The notes under the pieces were generated by a model, which was not told the origin of the DNA, ran no database searches, and was given only the letters and a program-made list of their open reading frames with translations. Made by a program: the position numbers and the translations under genes. This document shows positions 24,338 to 37,886 of a stretch of DNA of 64,000 nt, in pieces (position 1 is the first letter of the stretch; every line of letters begins with the position of its first letter). The stretch is from Strigamia acuminata (taxonomy: Eukaryota; Arthropoda; Chilopoda; Geophilomorpha; Linotaeniidae): assembly GCA_949358305.1 (NCBI GenBank), contig OX442314.1, forward strand, positions 23,429,060 through 23,493,059, in the 5' to 3' direction.

Positions 24338-26690
24338 ATTGGATGAGCATATGCTCATAGACCACTACGGTCAAGAAAACCCCATAGTTGGCGAATACAA
24401 GTGCGATCAGTGTCCGAAAGTCTTCAGTTGGAAATCCAACCTCATCCGTCACCAAGCGGCCCACGAAGAAGGCCGTCGTTACGTGTGCGAAAACTGCCAC
24501 AAAGTATTCACTGATCCGAGCAATTTGCAACGTCACATCCGGTCACAGCACATCGGTGCCCGGTCGCACGCGTGTCCCGAGTGCGGCAAAACCTTCGCCA
24601 CGAGCAGTGGCCTCAAACAACACACGCACATTCACAGCAGCGTCAAACCGTTCCAGTGTGAAGTGTGTCTCAAAGCGTACACACAGTTCTCCAACCTGTG
24701 CAGACACAAACGAATGCACGCCGATTGCCGCATGCAAATCAAGTGTCACAAGTGTGGTCAAGCCTTCTCCACCGTCACTTCGCTCAGCAAACACAAGCGT
24801 TTCTGTGAAGGCACCGGACTGGCCACACCGACATCCAACGCCAACCACTTGCAACTTTTTGGTGCGTCGACCGCCACCCATGATAATCACAACAACAACA
24901 ACACTTCTGCCAGCAACAACAGTGCGAGCAAAGTCATGAGTGCCGGTCCTCAACCGGGTAACAACCCAGCAGCGGCGTTCATGTTTTATCCTCGTCCCGG
25001 CTTCCCGTTCTACCACCCGTCGTTAGTCGCCTACCCCATGTTCGGCGGGGCCGGATTGCATCATCCGCCGTCGCTGCTCACTCCCAACCCCCTCAGTTCC
25101 GTTCTGAGCGGCAGCAGGAAGCCCGACTCGCCCGACTCGTCCAGCATCAACGGAATGAACTCGCGCGGCGCTGCTGGTGGTGTCAACGCCAAAGACGTTA
25201 TTAAACCGCGCGGTTCGGAAGGCTCCGAAAGTGAAATCTCCGACGACATCAGTTCGGCCGGTGCCAGCGACGACGTCGACATCTCGACGGCGTCCGATCT
25301 GGACTCGGAGAGCGACGCCGACGGGCGCGCTTCCAAGACGAACGCTGCGCGCGCGTTGCTCAAGGCGTCTTCGGGCCCGGAAGTCGGTTCGTCTCCCCCG
25401 CCGCGGGAGAGCACGTCGCCCAAACAGGCGGCCATGTACCCAGAACTCAAGGAAAGCATCGCCACCAACGGGATTCTCAGGGCCCTCAGTGTCTCGTGCC
25501 CGCAGTCCGAGATGCCCTTTGATTTATCCGTCGGAGGAGCAGCCAAGGTCCGTCTCAGCCCCGCAGCGAAGCGACCTTCGGAGAACAAGGATGAAGATCA
25601 ACCCCTGGATCTGCGAGTGGATCGGAAAAAAGGCGCGGACCACCGGAAAACGCACATTTTCGGGATAATGGAGCGGCCGGCGGAACGCGTGAGCAGGGTC
25701 AAAGAACCGGCGAGCACCACAAACGAGCACCGCCAACTGTCAATGACTCCAATCAGCATCGGGTCGTGTTCCAACGACGTCCCCCTGTCCCCGACCAAGT
25801 TCCAAATGGCCTACCCGCGCCCCATCCACCCGCTTCTCCTCGCCGCGGCGGCTTCCGAGCAATACAAACCCAAATACCCGCCAGCGTTCCCATCGTCGAT
25901 GCCATTTCCTCCTACTCGCTTCCCTCCATTAGTGAACCCCATGTTGAATGGAGGCGCGAGCGCTTTTGACTTGATCCGCTCCCAGATGGAGAAGATGGGG
26001 AAGCCGTATCAGGACGTGTTGGCGCCGCACGCGGCCAAACTCAAAGAACGATATTCGTGCAAATTCTGCGGCAAGATATTTCCGCGATCGGCCAACTTGA
26101 CCCGTCATCTGCGTACGCACACGGGGGAGCAGCCGTACAAGTGCAAGTATTGCGAAAGGTCCTTCAGCATCTCGAGCAACTTGCAGAGGCACGTGCGCAA
26201 CATCCACAACAAGGAGAAGCCGTTCAAGTGTCCGCTGTGCGAACGATGCTTCGGACAACAGACCAATTTAGACAGACACTTGAAAAAACACGAAGCAGAC
26301 GGACCTACCATCTTGGACGATGACTCGCCCAAGAGCTCCGACCTCAACGAGAAGGACGACGCTTATTTCGACGAGATACGAAACTTCATCGGAAAAGTGA
26401 CGGACAACGCGTGCACGCCCTCGCCGCCCTCGACTCTCGGAGCGCCCACACCCGAGCGAAAACGCACCTCCACGCCGCTCGTCAACGGCAATAATGATGA
26501 CGCCGTAGCTGGTGGAAAACGAATGCGACGACCGTCCACCGACGAGCCTCGAGAAGATCCAGCCGAAACGAGTCCGAGAGAGTCCAGTCCCGTCAATTAC
26601 GAGGTCATGATGCATTTTAATAATAAAGGGGTAGATACGTCTGCTGACGGCTCCAAAGAGCTCTCGAAAACAATGGTCATATCGGTGTAG
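24338..26690 (+). CDS. ham: PRDM3/16 (hamlet/MECOM-type) gene, terminal exon with zinc fingers 1b-9
   Basis: The acceptor is CTCCAG before 24338 (completing AG|A, arginine) and the stop is TAG at 26688, followed at once by TAA. The exon finishes zinc finger 1 and encodes five more N-terminal fingers at about 24396-24464, 24480-24551, 24567-24635, 24651-24719 and 24738-24806. The last of these is C2HC, ending in HKRFC. A long disordered middle follows with an Asn run, an acidic Ser/Asp block (near 25230-25320) and two CtBP-type motifs, PFDLS (25514-25528) and PLDLR (25602-25616). A proline-rich block ([19 protein letters not shown]) leads into three C-terminal fingers (26052-26120, 26136-26207, 26223-26291) and an acidic tail. 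Two separate finger groups with CtBP motifs between them are the hallmark of MECOM/PRDM16/hamlet. The product is a nuclear DNA-binding regulator. The GC content is far above that of the flanks, as expected for an exon. Confidence 0.97.
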
Positions 26691-28592
26691 TAACACAAAC
26701 ATCCTTCTCTTTAAAGCCAACTTTCGGTCAACATTCCTCACAATTCCTCTTTTATTTTACTTTTTTCTATATTAATCACTTTAAAAATCCCCATTCAAGG
26801 CGAGGCTAGTCAACTTTTTATATCCCTAGTATTTTTTTTTCTTTTTCTTTTTTTTAATTTTTAATTTTAATTTTTTAAAAACCATGCACTCAACGCTTTG
26901 ACATCTTAATACCAGTTGTACAAAAATTCAAATTTTTAATATTTTAGTCTCTTTTTATTTATTAAATACAAATATATATTTAAACCTAACACGCTCTGGA
27001 ATCAGGTCAGGGTTTTCCATAGTTGGACTAACTTTTAAACCTAAAATTAATCCTAATTTATACAAATTATTTCCGTTATCGCACGATAATTAAAATTAAT
27101 CATTGCCCAGTCTTTTATATCCAACCAGCTTTTAAATTTAATTAATTTCGGTACAACCGGTTCTAATTGAGTGCAAGGAATCCAAAGGTGTGTGCAATAC
27201 GTATTAGTGCCCTCCCCCAAATCCATTTTTGTGATTTTTAAACTATAAAATTTAAAATTAAAAAACAATAATATTTTTTTTTCTTGTCACGAGCCATGTG
27301 TACAAATTGTAATGTTATTTGCAACAAATTGACCAAATTTATTCCCTTAAAAATACATTCATTCCCTCAGGATGTTAATTGAAACTATTTAGATATACCT
27401 CCCAAAACTCCTTATAAATTTCTACCCTTTTCCACAATGAACTGTGTGACGTAGACAAATGACACTTTCAATAATGACGTGTGCGCCGTTTTCAGTGTGA
27501 CGTATTTTTCTCCTATTTCATGGTGTAAGACGTAATTTTTCACGGGGTGGAGTAAAGTTCAATATTTTCTTCAATTCTCTTCTTTCTTATATTTTTTATT
27601 TTATGTTGTTGTTGTAATTATTATTTAATGTTTTAATCCGATGCAATTTTCCCATCTTGCGTGAAATTTGTTTTTTTACGCAGGACGAATCTCACGAAAA
27701 ACCGAGAAAAAAAAATTAGGTCTTTTAACTTGAAAACAAATTTTAACAAAAAAAATAATTGAAATAAGTACAAAAATAATTATAAAGTGAAGCACGTGCC
27801 ATAAATGATTCAACAATGGCATAAATTATGCAAAAGTATATTGCTTTAAACCATTTAGTAAGAAAAAATGAATAAAAGACAATAAATTGTTTGTCGTGTG
27901 GGACAACTGCAGCCAAACAAAAGGTTGTAATAAATAATTTTTATGTTTTTTTTCCTTTTTCTATTTCTATCTTTCACTTGATTTTTGTTTTTCTCTTTAT
28001 TACTAAAATGCAAAAAGGTGTGTGAATTTCAACAATGTTCAAAGACAAATTTTAACCATGTTCACATTGTTCAGTGTGTGGAATTTTGAAAACTTAAAAA
28101 CAAATATGATAATTTTGAGTTTTTGTATACCACTGTGCTATTTACGTGTCTTTTTATGGAATACACTCGAACGACATCAACAATGTTAGATATATTGTTC
28201 TAAAACTACATTTTTGACCTATACATAAAAAATAAAAAATATAGAGCGAATCTTTGTACAGTTCTAATATATAGAACCACTAGGAATTTTTTTTTTCTGT
28301 TTAATTATTTTAAAAAACAAAAATCTACCTGTAGAGTATTTTTTCTTTATCTTAAAATTCCCCAGAGACAAACTTATAAACATTGTAAAAAAAAAAATAG
28401 TAAAAAAAAAAAAAAAAAAAAAATAAAAAAATATTGGAAAGAAATGTGTAAAACTTTATATTCTTGCTTTAAATTTTACCTTTTTATAACTTAAAAGAAT
28501 ATTATTATGAAATGAATGAATTTACTTCAAACTCAATCAAGTGTTCGACAAATTTTTTTTCTTTCAGACAAAAATTTGTTGGTATTTGAAAT

Positions 28593-28659
28593 TTATTAAT
28601 TATTATTATTATAATTATTATTATTATTATTAATTATTATTATTATTATTATTATTATT
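28593..28659. repeat. ATT microsatellite
   Basis: About 20 consecutive ATT/TTA triplets with a few interruptions, immediately upstream of the proposed poly(A) signal. Confidence 0.9.
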
Positions 28660-28683
28660 GTAGAAAAATTATTGTACATTCCA

Positions 28684-28689
28684 AATAAA
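28684..28689 (+). terminator. Candidate poly(A) signal AATAAA
   Basis: A canonical AATAAA about 2 kb after the stop codon, followed by a short C/T- and T-containing stretch. It is the last good candidate before the sequence changes to featureless intergenic DNA. Earlier AATAAA sites exist, so use of this one is uncertain. Confidence 0.4.
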
Positions 28690-28710
28690 AACCTCACTTC
28701 AATTTCCACA

Positions 28711-31700
28711 AAGGATTTTGAACTTTATTAAAATAACTTTGAACTTAATTACATTTTTTTTCCGCTTCTACACACCGAACTACACACAATTAAACAAACA
28801 TAAACAAACCCAAACAAAAAAAAAACTACACAGATAAACAAATATGACAAGAAGAGCAATTTTAGTGGAAAAATCATTCTGAAGAAAGGTAATCACTAAT
28901 GGCAGCTGACAAGAAAATTACTCCTTTTACCTAAAAAAAAAAATCAACAAACCACAAAATATTTATTTAAAACTCAAAATCCAAAACAAATACACGAAAA
29001 CTCCACCGAATCCTAGCGGCCACTCGCGCCAGCCCATTACAATCCCATCATTTCTCGTCCAAACGAGATTCACCTTTCAAAATAAAAACCACCAAACTTC
29101 CAAACAACCTCTGGTACATTTAGGATACAAATAATTCACTCCTACTTATCCACCACCCATAAATTATCATAGAAAAACTGTCCATCGATTGATAGACATT
29201 TTTAGAGCACTCGTGATACGGCGCAAATAATATGTTTTTATCGCAACACACGGATGGCATAACAAATAGGACTAACAAGTCCACTCCACCTAAAAACAAG
29301 ATAACACCAACAACAAGAAGAAGCATAATTCCTGCCTTGAGGAAACACCCTTGGATCCTCTTCTTGCTAACCTCATTCAACAAGGTGAGGCTACACGAAG
29401 AGACTCACTTTGGGAGTGGCAACGAAGGGTTAAACGCAACAAGGTCATCTTCATCACACATGTTCCCAACCTTGAAATTGCCTTTCATTCCCCTCCAGCT
29501 GTTTTGCCCACAATTTTTTTTCCAAAACCATCCTACTCAACTTAACCCTTTGCTAAACAAAAAAAAATAAATAAAAATAAATTTCTAACCCCGGCCAAAG
29601 GCTATCTCGAATCGCGCATGCGTGTCTCACAATAGGTCAGAGATGAGTATTGAGGTGGAGACGACGAGTAGAGACAAAGAGTTGCTAGGCCTTGGCATCT
29701 CTAGAAGGAGGATGAGTCCATTTGCATTGAAGAGAACTAATAAAGGAATGTGGCTACACCTGTCTCCACCCTTTTATCACCAACGGAGAGCAGATTCGTG
29801 GCTCCTTCTAAGATTTAGCACCTAAAGGGTTAGCAAGGCCACAGCGGTTTGAATAAAAAAAAAAAATAAAAAAAAAAAAAAATAATTTTTTTTTAAAAAA
29901 AAATAAAAAAGGTTAATGGAGTTTCAACATTTGTAAATACGCGCGACAAAAATAAAACATTTTAATCCAATTTAATTTATTCCGCCTCATTGACCTTTAC
30001 AGTTGTGCCTTTCATACAAACACTTTTTCCTTCCTCTCTGCCCTACTCCATATGTTACATAAAAAGCAATCGTAGCTTCTTTACGACAAACTGATAAATC
30101 CGAGTCGACCACTCAAAGGGGGTCAAACACGTCCCCGCCTTAGCTCGAGGAGAAGACGACCACAACGACCAAATGGCCAAAGGCCAAGAACCGCTCACCT
30201 GACCTCATTCAAAAACACACACACGTCACCCCGGTCATGATGCAGTAATAGAAAAATTAATCACACGCACGAAACTCGTCGAAAAAAACGTTTAACGCAA
30301 ACCAATTCCTTTACAATTAATACCCACACGTCAAAATCTATAAAAAAACATTTTTTTTTCTTAAAATTACGACTAATAACGTTCTTTATTAACGGTCCGC
30401 ATCTACGCTGTGGTATTTCAAACTCTTTGTGTTATTAAATATTAAACCGCATGCCGTAACGTCATAAACGTGTGCCCTAAGGTTGTTAAAACACGTCCGT
30501 GTTGCCAAAACATTCGCCTATTGTTATTGCCATCGAAACTAATGAGAAAACCCTGCGAAAAAAAAAACCAGAAATCATCCATTCGACTAATTAAGCGCTG
30601 ATAAAAATCTTAAATTGTAACCGCTTAATGAATTACAAGTTATTAAGCCAAGCAGTTCAAATGTTTGTTTTTCAGACGTGAAGCCGCGCACTTACGAATC
30701 CGTCCGACGCTTAACATCAGCAAAGAAGAAAACTTGAACTCGAGTAACTTTTTTTTTTTAAAAAAATTATTTCTTCGAGGATTGTAATTTTAAAACTTTA
30801 TTAGGTTGATATATTAATATTACTTTAACCACGGTACAAAAAAAAATTAATTCAGCCAAATTAGGTGATTATTTTCCATCGACTTCCTTGTGAAATGTCA
30901 ATACCACAAACATTCCAATTCAGCCCCAAAATGGACGATTTCCGCCCTTACCGATGCAAAATAGACTTTTTGCACGTTATAATTCGAGTTTTCGTAGTAC
31001 AAAAGACGAAAAACTCGATTCCACACTTTATTCTTTATCTGTTTGAGATAAATCCAAACCCTTTGGGCCAGCAATTGAGAATCCTTGAAATGGGTTCCAC
31101 CTACTGTATCAGTTTTTCCTCGTAATTACATCAATTTTTTTTATCAACAATCGGAAATATCTCAATCAAACCCTCCTTTTTCATACAAGAATAATTCTCG
31201 TAATGTAAAATACAGCACATAACTCCCCCGGATTCTTACCTCAACCTATTATTACATGGCCCTAGATGACAAATGAAGCGGATCAAGGGACACAAGTCAC
31301 ATGTCAATGTCCACTACTGTATTTACAGGGCTTTGACATCTTCAAACAACTGTCTCTATCTACCCACATGACCTCAATAACCCTCCTACAATAAAAAGGC
31401 TGAGTTAAATTGTATTTAAATTCATATACAACTAGGTTGGGTGATGTTCACTTGTCATGCATCAATTTTTTATGCGACCATACCAAAAAAAAAAATGCAA
31501 AATAAAAAATTTTCTGCACAAATCTTAAATACCCCAGAATCCGCTAGAGGGTAGAGGAAGTTCATCCGATGGTGTAAAAATTTGCAATTATAATAAAACT
31601 TGTTTTTAAAAGCTTTTTGAAGAATAAAAACATTTAATTGAGTTTAAAAAAAAAAAAAAAATTCTCATCTCTTTAACCTCATTCAAAAATTTCAGACACG

Positions 31701-32457
31701 TTTTACAATATGCTAAATAATAAAAAAAATAAATAAAACTGGACAAAAACAAATGGGAGTAATTTAACATGGGACAATTTAACCCTCGCAGCCACTCATG
31801 CTTTCGATACATTGATCTGATTGAGCGATAACGATCACCAAAGTGTAAAAAAAGTTTTATAGAATCAACAAACAAGATTATCAACTCCAAACTGAACCTC
31901 ATTATCGTTCAATTTGCATTAGGTTCAAACAAAAACAATAAAATTTAAAAGGTACTCGACTCAAAAAAAATAAAATGAAATAAAATAAATAACACTTCAA
32001 ACTTTCCCACATTAATTTTGTCAATCAAAATGTTTTAAATCCCTCTAATTATACGACTTTGATAATTGCTCGAGATGTCACGAGAGGACCGATTTACTCA
32101 TCTCAATACAAGTTAGCATCTCGTTAAAAGAGATAAAAAAAAAATTATAATAGGCTCAACATATAAACCTTTTTATTATGAAGATCAAGTGTGATTTTCA
32201 CTTTTCTATATAGAAGTACCTTCAAAACAGGTGTGGTCTTTGCAATTTACAACCATTAGAAGGCAGAACTCTTAAAATACTAATAACTTAAATAGTCAAA
32301 GCTTGCCCTAATAAACGAAAAGTTATGACAATCTTTTTTACCCGGTTGATGTTAAATAAGATAAGCAAAATATTGATACATTTTGAGACTTATAGCCATC
32401 TAATGCCATAAAAAAAATAACAAAAATAAAAAATTCTAAATTCTAATTTTGAAAGTG
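28711..32457. other. Intergenic sequence, no gene recognised
   Basis: AT-rich DNA with poly-A/T runs. The ORFs at 29120-29825 and 30865-31125 show no family resemblance and overlap in several frames. CACCTG occurs at about 29758 and 30198, and a GCGCATGCG site lies near 29613. Confidence 0.6.
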
Positions 32458-32465
32458 GCACTTGG

Positions 32466-32832
32466 TAGGGCCGGATTAAATTTTCGGGAGCCCGTGAACA
32501 TTTTTGACAGGAGGGCCCGCCAAATGACATCTTCACAACATTTTCAAGCAAAAATGCATTTTTATGAGAAATAAATTCATTTTGAGCTGAAAAAATTATA
32601 TTTTCATGCAAACAATATATTTTCATGTGCGAAAAATGCATTTTCATGTGCAAAAAATGCATTTTCATGTGCAAAAAATGCATTTTCTTGTGCAAAAAAT
32701 GCATTTTCATGTGCAAAAAATGCATTTTCATGTGCAAAAAATATATTTTCATGTGAAATAATGCATTTTCATGTGAAAACCTGCATTTTAAGACAAAAAA
32801 AAATGCATTTTTGGATCCTTAATCTGACCCTG
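32466..32832. mobile_element. Non-autonomous hAT-like element containing a 21-bp tandem array
   Basis: The left end TAGGGCCGGATTA and the right end TAATCTGACCCTG are imperfect inverted repeats of the common hAT-type CAGGGCCGGATTA terminus. The element is flanked by an 8-bp direct repeat, GCACTTGG (32458-32465) and GCACTTCG (32833-32840), matching at seven of eight positions, the hAT target-duplication length. Most of the 367-bp interior is a tandem array (about 32560-32815) of a 21-bp unit containing AAATGCATTTTCATGTGC. Read on the minus strand, the array gives a meaningless repeat of Lys-Met-His-Phe-Leu-His-Met. Confidence 0.8.
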
Positions 32833-32840
32833 GCACTTCG

Positions 32841-35800
32841 CATTAATTATGAAGACATAAGTTAAAATGCTCCCGAGTCTCACAACATGAAGTCTTACCT
32901 TAGTCCTCCATAAACCAAATATGAATTCGTTGTCAAGTCATTTTCTCCAATCGCTTAAATGCCTTCACCTACAGAATTAAACAAAAATTAATTCCAATTA
33001 AATTATGACACTTTAATTACACATATTCAGCCTATATATAACAGCATTTAATTTCTTTTTAATTTCTATTCAATTTAGCTCGATAATCTTTTTTCCAAGA
33101 AGCAATTAAAGCCACTCTACAATTTCACCCAACTTTTAATTTCAATCCTAAAATAAACAATCAAAAATGGTTTGTCATTCGATGCAAGTCGCCCGTTTCT
33201 ATTTATTCTTTTCATTCCCAACCTATATTTCCATTTACCCTAATACACATAATTTGAACGAACAACACCTGCAACTTTATTCACAACAAACAAAAAGTGC
33301 CATAACAACAACCCTGTGTTATTATATCTGCAACAAAAACCACGAGGTTTCCGAAAGCGAATTTAATCCTCTCTTCACTTGTTGTGACAAGTTGATGATA
33401 GACTTAGTTGTGGGAACGGATTCCAAATGCACCGCAGAACACAAGGTCGCTTTGCTCCAAACGCAAACAAAATGCACCTCCCAATCAAAAATGGCGAGGT
33501 CAATGTCCTTGTAAGCTGACCATAAAACTCGCACCTGACCATCACGGTCTGATAACTCGCGAAAAGAAAAAGCGCACACGACTCGTGATATGCCCAACAA
33601 ACATGAAAACTGTTCATTGTCTTTGACTAAACTCATCCTCTTAACTCTTTGCTTCCCACCACTCATCCAATTAAAAAATAAACCACCACTTCCACGCGCT
33701 ACCTGATCCAAAATGGCGGATCAATTACAATTTATAATTCAAATATATTCTTTATGTAGATTTCCAATTTTTTTTCAAACTTGTTTCACTATCTCTACGT
33801 GCGAAAGACGAGGTGTATGGACTTTGGTGACTTCCGGTTCCTCCCTTACCTAAGGGCAGGGCTGAAACACTCTCTAGCTGTTATTCAAATGACAAACCGA
33901 TTCCTTCAGCAAGGTGTTTGACTGAATGAGATCAATAAATCCGCGCAAAGGACGTAATTAATAACAGTATACCTGCTTGTCAATCGTACTACACTTAGGC
34001 CCAAAACCAGATAAAACTGCCTGCATTTTTAAATCATTTCTTCGTTAGTCAGTTCATAAAATCTAGATTATAATGATTCTAACTCAAAAGGAATCCGCAC
34101 ATTTATTGTTAATTTATTGTTAATCGAAAGCTAGATGCTATTTTCCTAATTTTTTGGGTTTTATTAAATATATCTTATGCGGAAATCAAAGCAGTAGTTT
34201 GTGATTTAGGTCAAATAAAGAATACTTATTCGATTTGGTAGAAAATTGATGCGGCAACAAAATATTATTCTGAAATTCGAGAAATAGCTTGCTAGCCACA
34301 GCAGTCAAATTTCTTTTTTTTTAAAAATTCGATTTTGTCGATTTTCTCAACAAATATTCCGTCAAATGCAAACTTTTCTACCAAATCGTTTGATTGTGTG
34401 TTAAATAAGTACTCCATAGTAAAATGGCAATTTAAAACCACATCTAAACAATCTAAATTCGAAAAAATGGCTTCCAAAACTGCAAAACTCGATCAAAATC
34501 GACGTATCTACACTTAAACTGCCTAAAACTTATCTATTTCTTCAAACCAATTTCCTAATGCAACTGATATATAGGACATCACGTCACAATCTAGTTGATT
34601 TGAAATTTTTATTTGACACTAAGTGTCTACTCAAACGTGTCCAGCGTCTTATATTCAAATGAAGTCCTTTTTTAATTCAATAATTATAATTTATTTCATG
34701 CCGACTCGCTTTGAATCGCAGTTACACCTAATTAAATAATAGCAGCACTTAAAATATCCGAACCAAACGTTTTTATTTTTAACTAAATAAACCACAGTAA
34801 AAATAAATAAAAAAATTACATTACTGTGCATATATGCAGTAATTCAGTTCCTTAATCAAACTAGATCAAATTTAAATATTTTATCTTATATGAGTCATAT
34901 TAAAACATTCAAATTATCTCGAAATACCTCCAAAGATGACTCCACGAAGATATTTTCTTAAAAAAAAATCCACACGAATAAATTACACCCAAAAAAAAAT
35001 AATAAAACTTCAGAACAATCACCTTTGGAAGACACAAGACATTTCACCAGAAGAAGTCAATGGGAAGCAAGAAGACCCGTTTTCTCATTCCTTTAAGCCC
35101 GAAAAAAAAGTACCCGGATGGGAACAACAAACAAAACCAGAAAAAAAAAAAAAATAGAAAAAAAAAAAAAAATAGAAAAAAAAAAAAACCCAACATGGAG
35201 GAAAAAAACTTCATTAAGCAACAAACTGGCACTTGGTAATGATGATATTCCTCAAAAGATAATTACCTATAGCACTTTATCATTCCCATTCAATTTTTTT
35301 GCACCTCTTTCTTGAAAAATCAAAACATCAAAAGAGCAATTTATGCCTACATTGTACATACAATATGGAAAAGATTTTTTTTTCTTTCCCCTTTATATCC
35401 ATTTTTTTTTAAAAATTTCTGACACAAAAGCCACTCCCAACAAATCCATCATCATCACTGCACTGCATCACACGTGTGGTCTTCTAAGATGGCATCCAAA
35501 CACTGATCACTTTAAAAAATAATCCCGCAGGAAAAATTGAATTTCTCACAATGCAAATTAAAAATAATATTAAAAATATACACGTCGCGAGAGGTCAATT
35601 TTCAAAGACAAAAAATTTGTCTTTCACTTCCCTCATCAAAAGCCACCGCTGTACTTGACAATATTGTTGTCCATGCAAGCACACTCGTTCGCTTGTTCCT
35701 TGTTCGTGAACAAGTGGTCACGAAAGGGTTAATAAGGAAATGACAAACAAGAATACAAACTTGATTGTATTCAAATCATCGCAGATAAAACTTGATACGG

Positions 35801-37886
35801 CACCAAAAGGGATCAGTTACCCATCTTCATATATTAAAGATCTCGCTCCACCCTTACCAGGCCTCCCAAGGCCATTCGACTCAATACTGTCCATTCAAAT
35901 CGCGACTCCAACTCACTTCGGTCACTTCACCTTCGCAACGATTTCTTTTTTCGTGACCATTTCAAACCTTCGCGACTCGAGACACATTTAAAAAATAAAA
36001 ACTCGTCGGATTAACAAATCCGCTTAAATGTATTAAGTTGATTGATACCCTCGTTTTCACTTCGGAATATGACGTCACATTTTGCTGAAGTTAGTTCATT
36101 TATTTTGCTTAACTTTAAACAAGATGTTGTGTCGCTTATTTTCCTTAACTTATATTAGGTAATATGCGGTTTGCGCATGCTCAGTTGAACAATCATTCAG
36201 ATCTCAGCTGCGCACAAGCAAGCGCATTAGTAATACCATAGTTCTTCGATTTAGACGCACACTAATTTGTGTTTTACTTCAATTTTAAAACAAAAATGAC
36301 ATCATTTCCTGTTTAAACCCATTTTTAAACTTAAAATACACTTAAACTAAAATTGTTATTTTTATTTTTGTACCACCAAAAAAGTTTGATTCTAAAATTC
36401 AATTCGCCCTCGTGATTCTAAGCCACACCCCATTTTTAGCGATGTTTATATAAGGAAAAAGGGCATCTTTGAATCGAACAAATATGGTAATAAAGTTTCA
36501 CCTAAGAGCATTCAATAATAAGTCATGCATTACACCCATTTCACTTATTTTTATTCATTCAAGTAAACTTTAATTATTTGCTTAACCGATTTGAACGCAC
36601 CTAATGTCCATGACTTGTCATATATACACCTTATCAAAGAAACCTCATTTTTTTTTTGCACCTTTTCGTTCCATTCCTTTTCTATATTTCCAAAGAAAAA
36701 AAAATTATCCTCAATCACTCGCACTCTGTAATTATCCCAATTTAGGTGTGACGCTCCTCTCCTACTATAAAAAAAAATTTCTCAAATTATCTCACTTTTT
36801 TTAACCCTCGGTGATCATCTTCACGCCCTTTAGCCTGAACCACTAATTTCATAAATTGCTCCAATTTTTTTTACCCCTAAAACAAAAAAAAAAATAAAAA
36901 CTTAAAAATGGCATGTCTGACACATACCAAATGCTGCTAAAAACTGCTAATTACCTTGATGTGCCAAGCCCAACATGCGTCTTTTCAATTTAACAAAACC
37001 TCAACGTGAAAAGCAAAAAAAGACGAAAAAAAATCACCAGTAAATTTCAGCCGTATAAGACAAGAAAAGCCCCATGTAAAATTAATCTCAAAGACCCAGC
37101 AATAAACAACAATCCAGGTGTGCCAGGTGCATCACGTTAACTACCATCAAAAATGCCCAATTTACACCTGACATAACTCGAACTATAAATTAAGTCGCAA
37201 ATAATAGAGTAAAAGGAGACAAAATAACCGTGGACAGTTAATTTTTTTTTCCAGTCTCCCTTTCCTTTCCGAAACTTAGACGCAAAATGGCGTCTCACAC
37301 GACTCTTGGACGAGAATTCCTGCAGGGCAATGGACATAACTTGAAGCCAATTACCTCCACAGTGGACAGGTCTCATCATGGGTGATTTAATCAAGTGAAG
37401 ACACTTGACTTTCTGAAAAAAGCTCGCTTCATTTTACGAACCGACAATGACAATAATTGCCGCCAGAGGGAAGTGGCAAAAAAGAATCTCCCTCTATAAT
37501 GAACCTATTTATTATCATTTTCAGCACTAGGATTGCATTCGCTTCAAATTGTGCCCTCAGGAATCACAAACAATCATCAAAATAAGTCAAGAGTGAAAAA
37601 GGTTATGTGGTAAAATAATTAGAAAGTGCAGACACTAAATAATTGCTTGCAAAACTATTTGTATAAATAGTATGTCGCTACACTCTTCATATCTTTAAAG
37701 GTCACTGCCTAGCAAAAGAATAAAGACTAAGGAATAGACATTTATTCTTAAGAATATTCGCTAATTAAATTTATTCCTTTTAGTTTTCAATTACTTTACA
37801 CTACTGTGGTTTTGTCGAAACCTTGCAGTCAAGCCCTTTATTCTGCAGTCTTGTTGACTGTCTACTGCCCTCCAGATTGTGCACAC
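32841..37886. other. Intergenic sequence, no gene recognised
   Basis: AT-rich DNA. ORFs at 33167-33711 overlap on both strands without resemblance to known proteins. The lysine-rich ORFs at 34936-35315 are translations of poly-A runs. A stretch at about 36228-36310 is repeated near 39606-39842. Three CAGGTG/CACCTG copies lie at 37115, 37124 and 37164. Confidence 0.6.

Larger units (their letters stand above)
26691..28710 (+). other. 3' untranslated region of the PRDM3/16 gene
   Basis: About 2 kb of AT-rich, non-coding sequence follows the stop. It contains four GACGT cores (TGACGT three times, AGACGT once) between 27440 and 27540, several alternative AATAAA signals (for example near 27870-27885), and an ATT microsatellite just before the last signal. 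The end is placed by the poly(A) signal at 28684. The true cleavage site is unknown, and shorter forms are likely. Confidence 0.55.

Noticed and set aside
24388-24939. 183-codon ORF in another forward frame of the zinc-finger exon
   Set aside because: It is a shadow of the real frame in GC-rich coding DNA. The frame with C2H2 motifs explains the sequence.
24543-26741. Several minus-strand ORFs of 66-175 codons opposite the terminal exon
   Set aside because: Antisense shadows; their composition follows from the codon use of the plus-strand zinc-finger protein.
32390-32752. 120-codon minus-strand ORF with a Met-Lys-Met-His-Phe-Leu-His repeat
   Set aside because: It is the translation of a 21-bp tandem array inside a hAT-like element.
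34936-35315. Lysine-rich or phenylalanine-rich ORFs on both strands
   Set aside because: They arise from poly-A runs.
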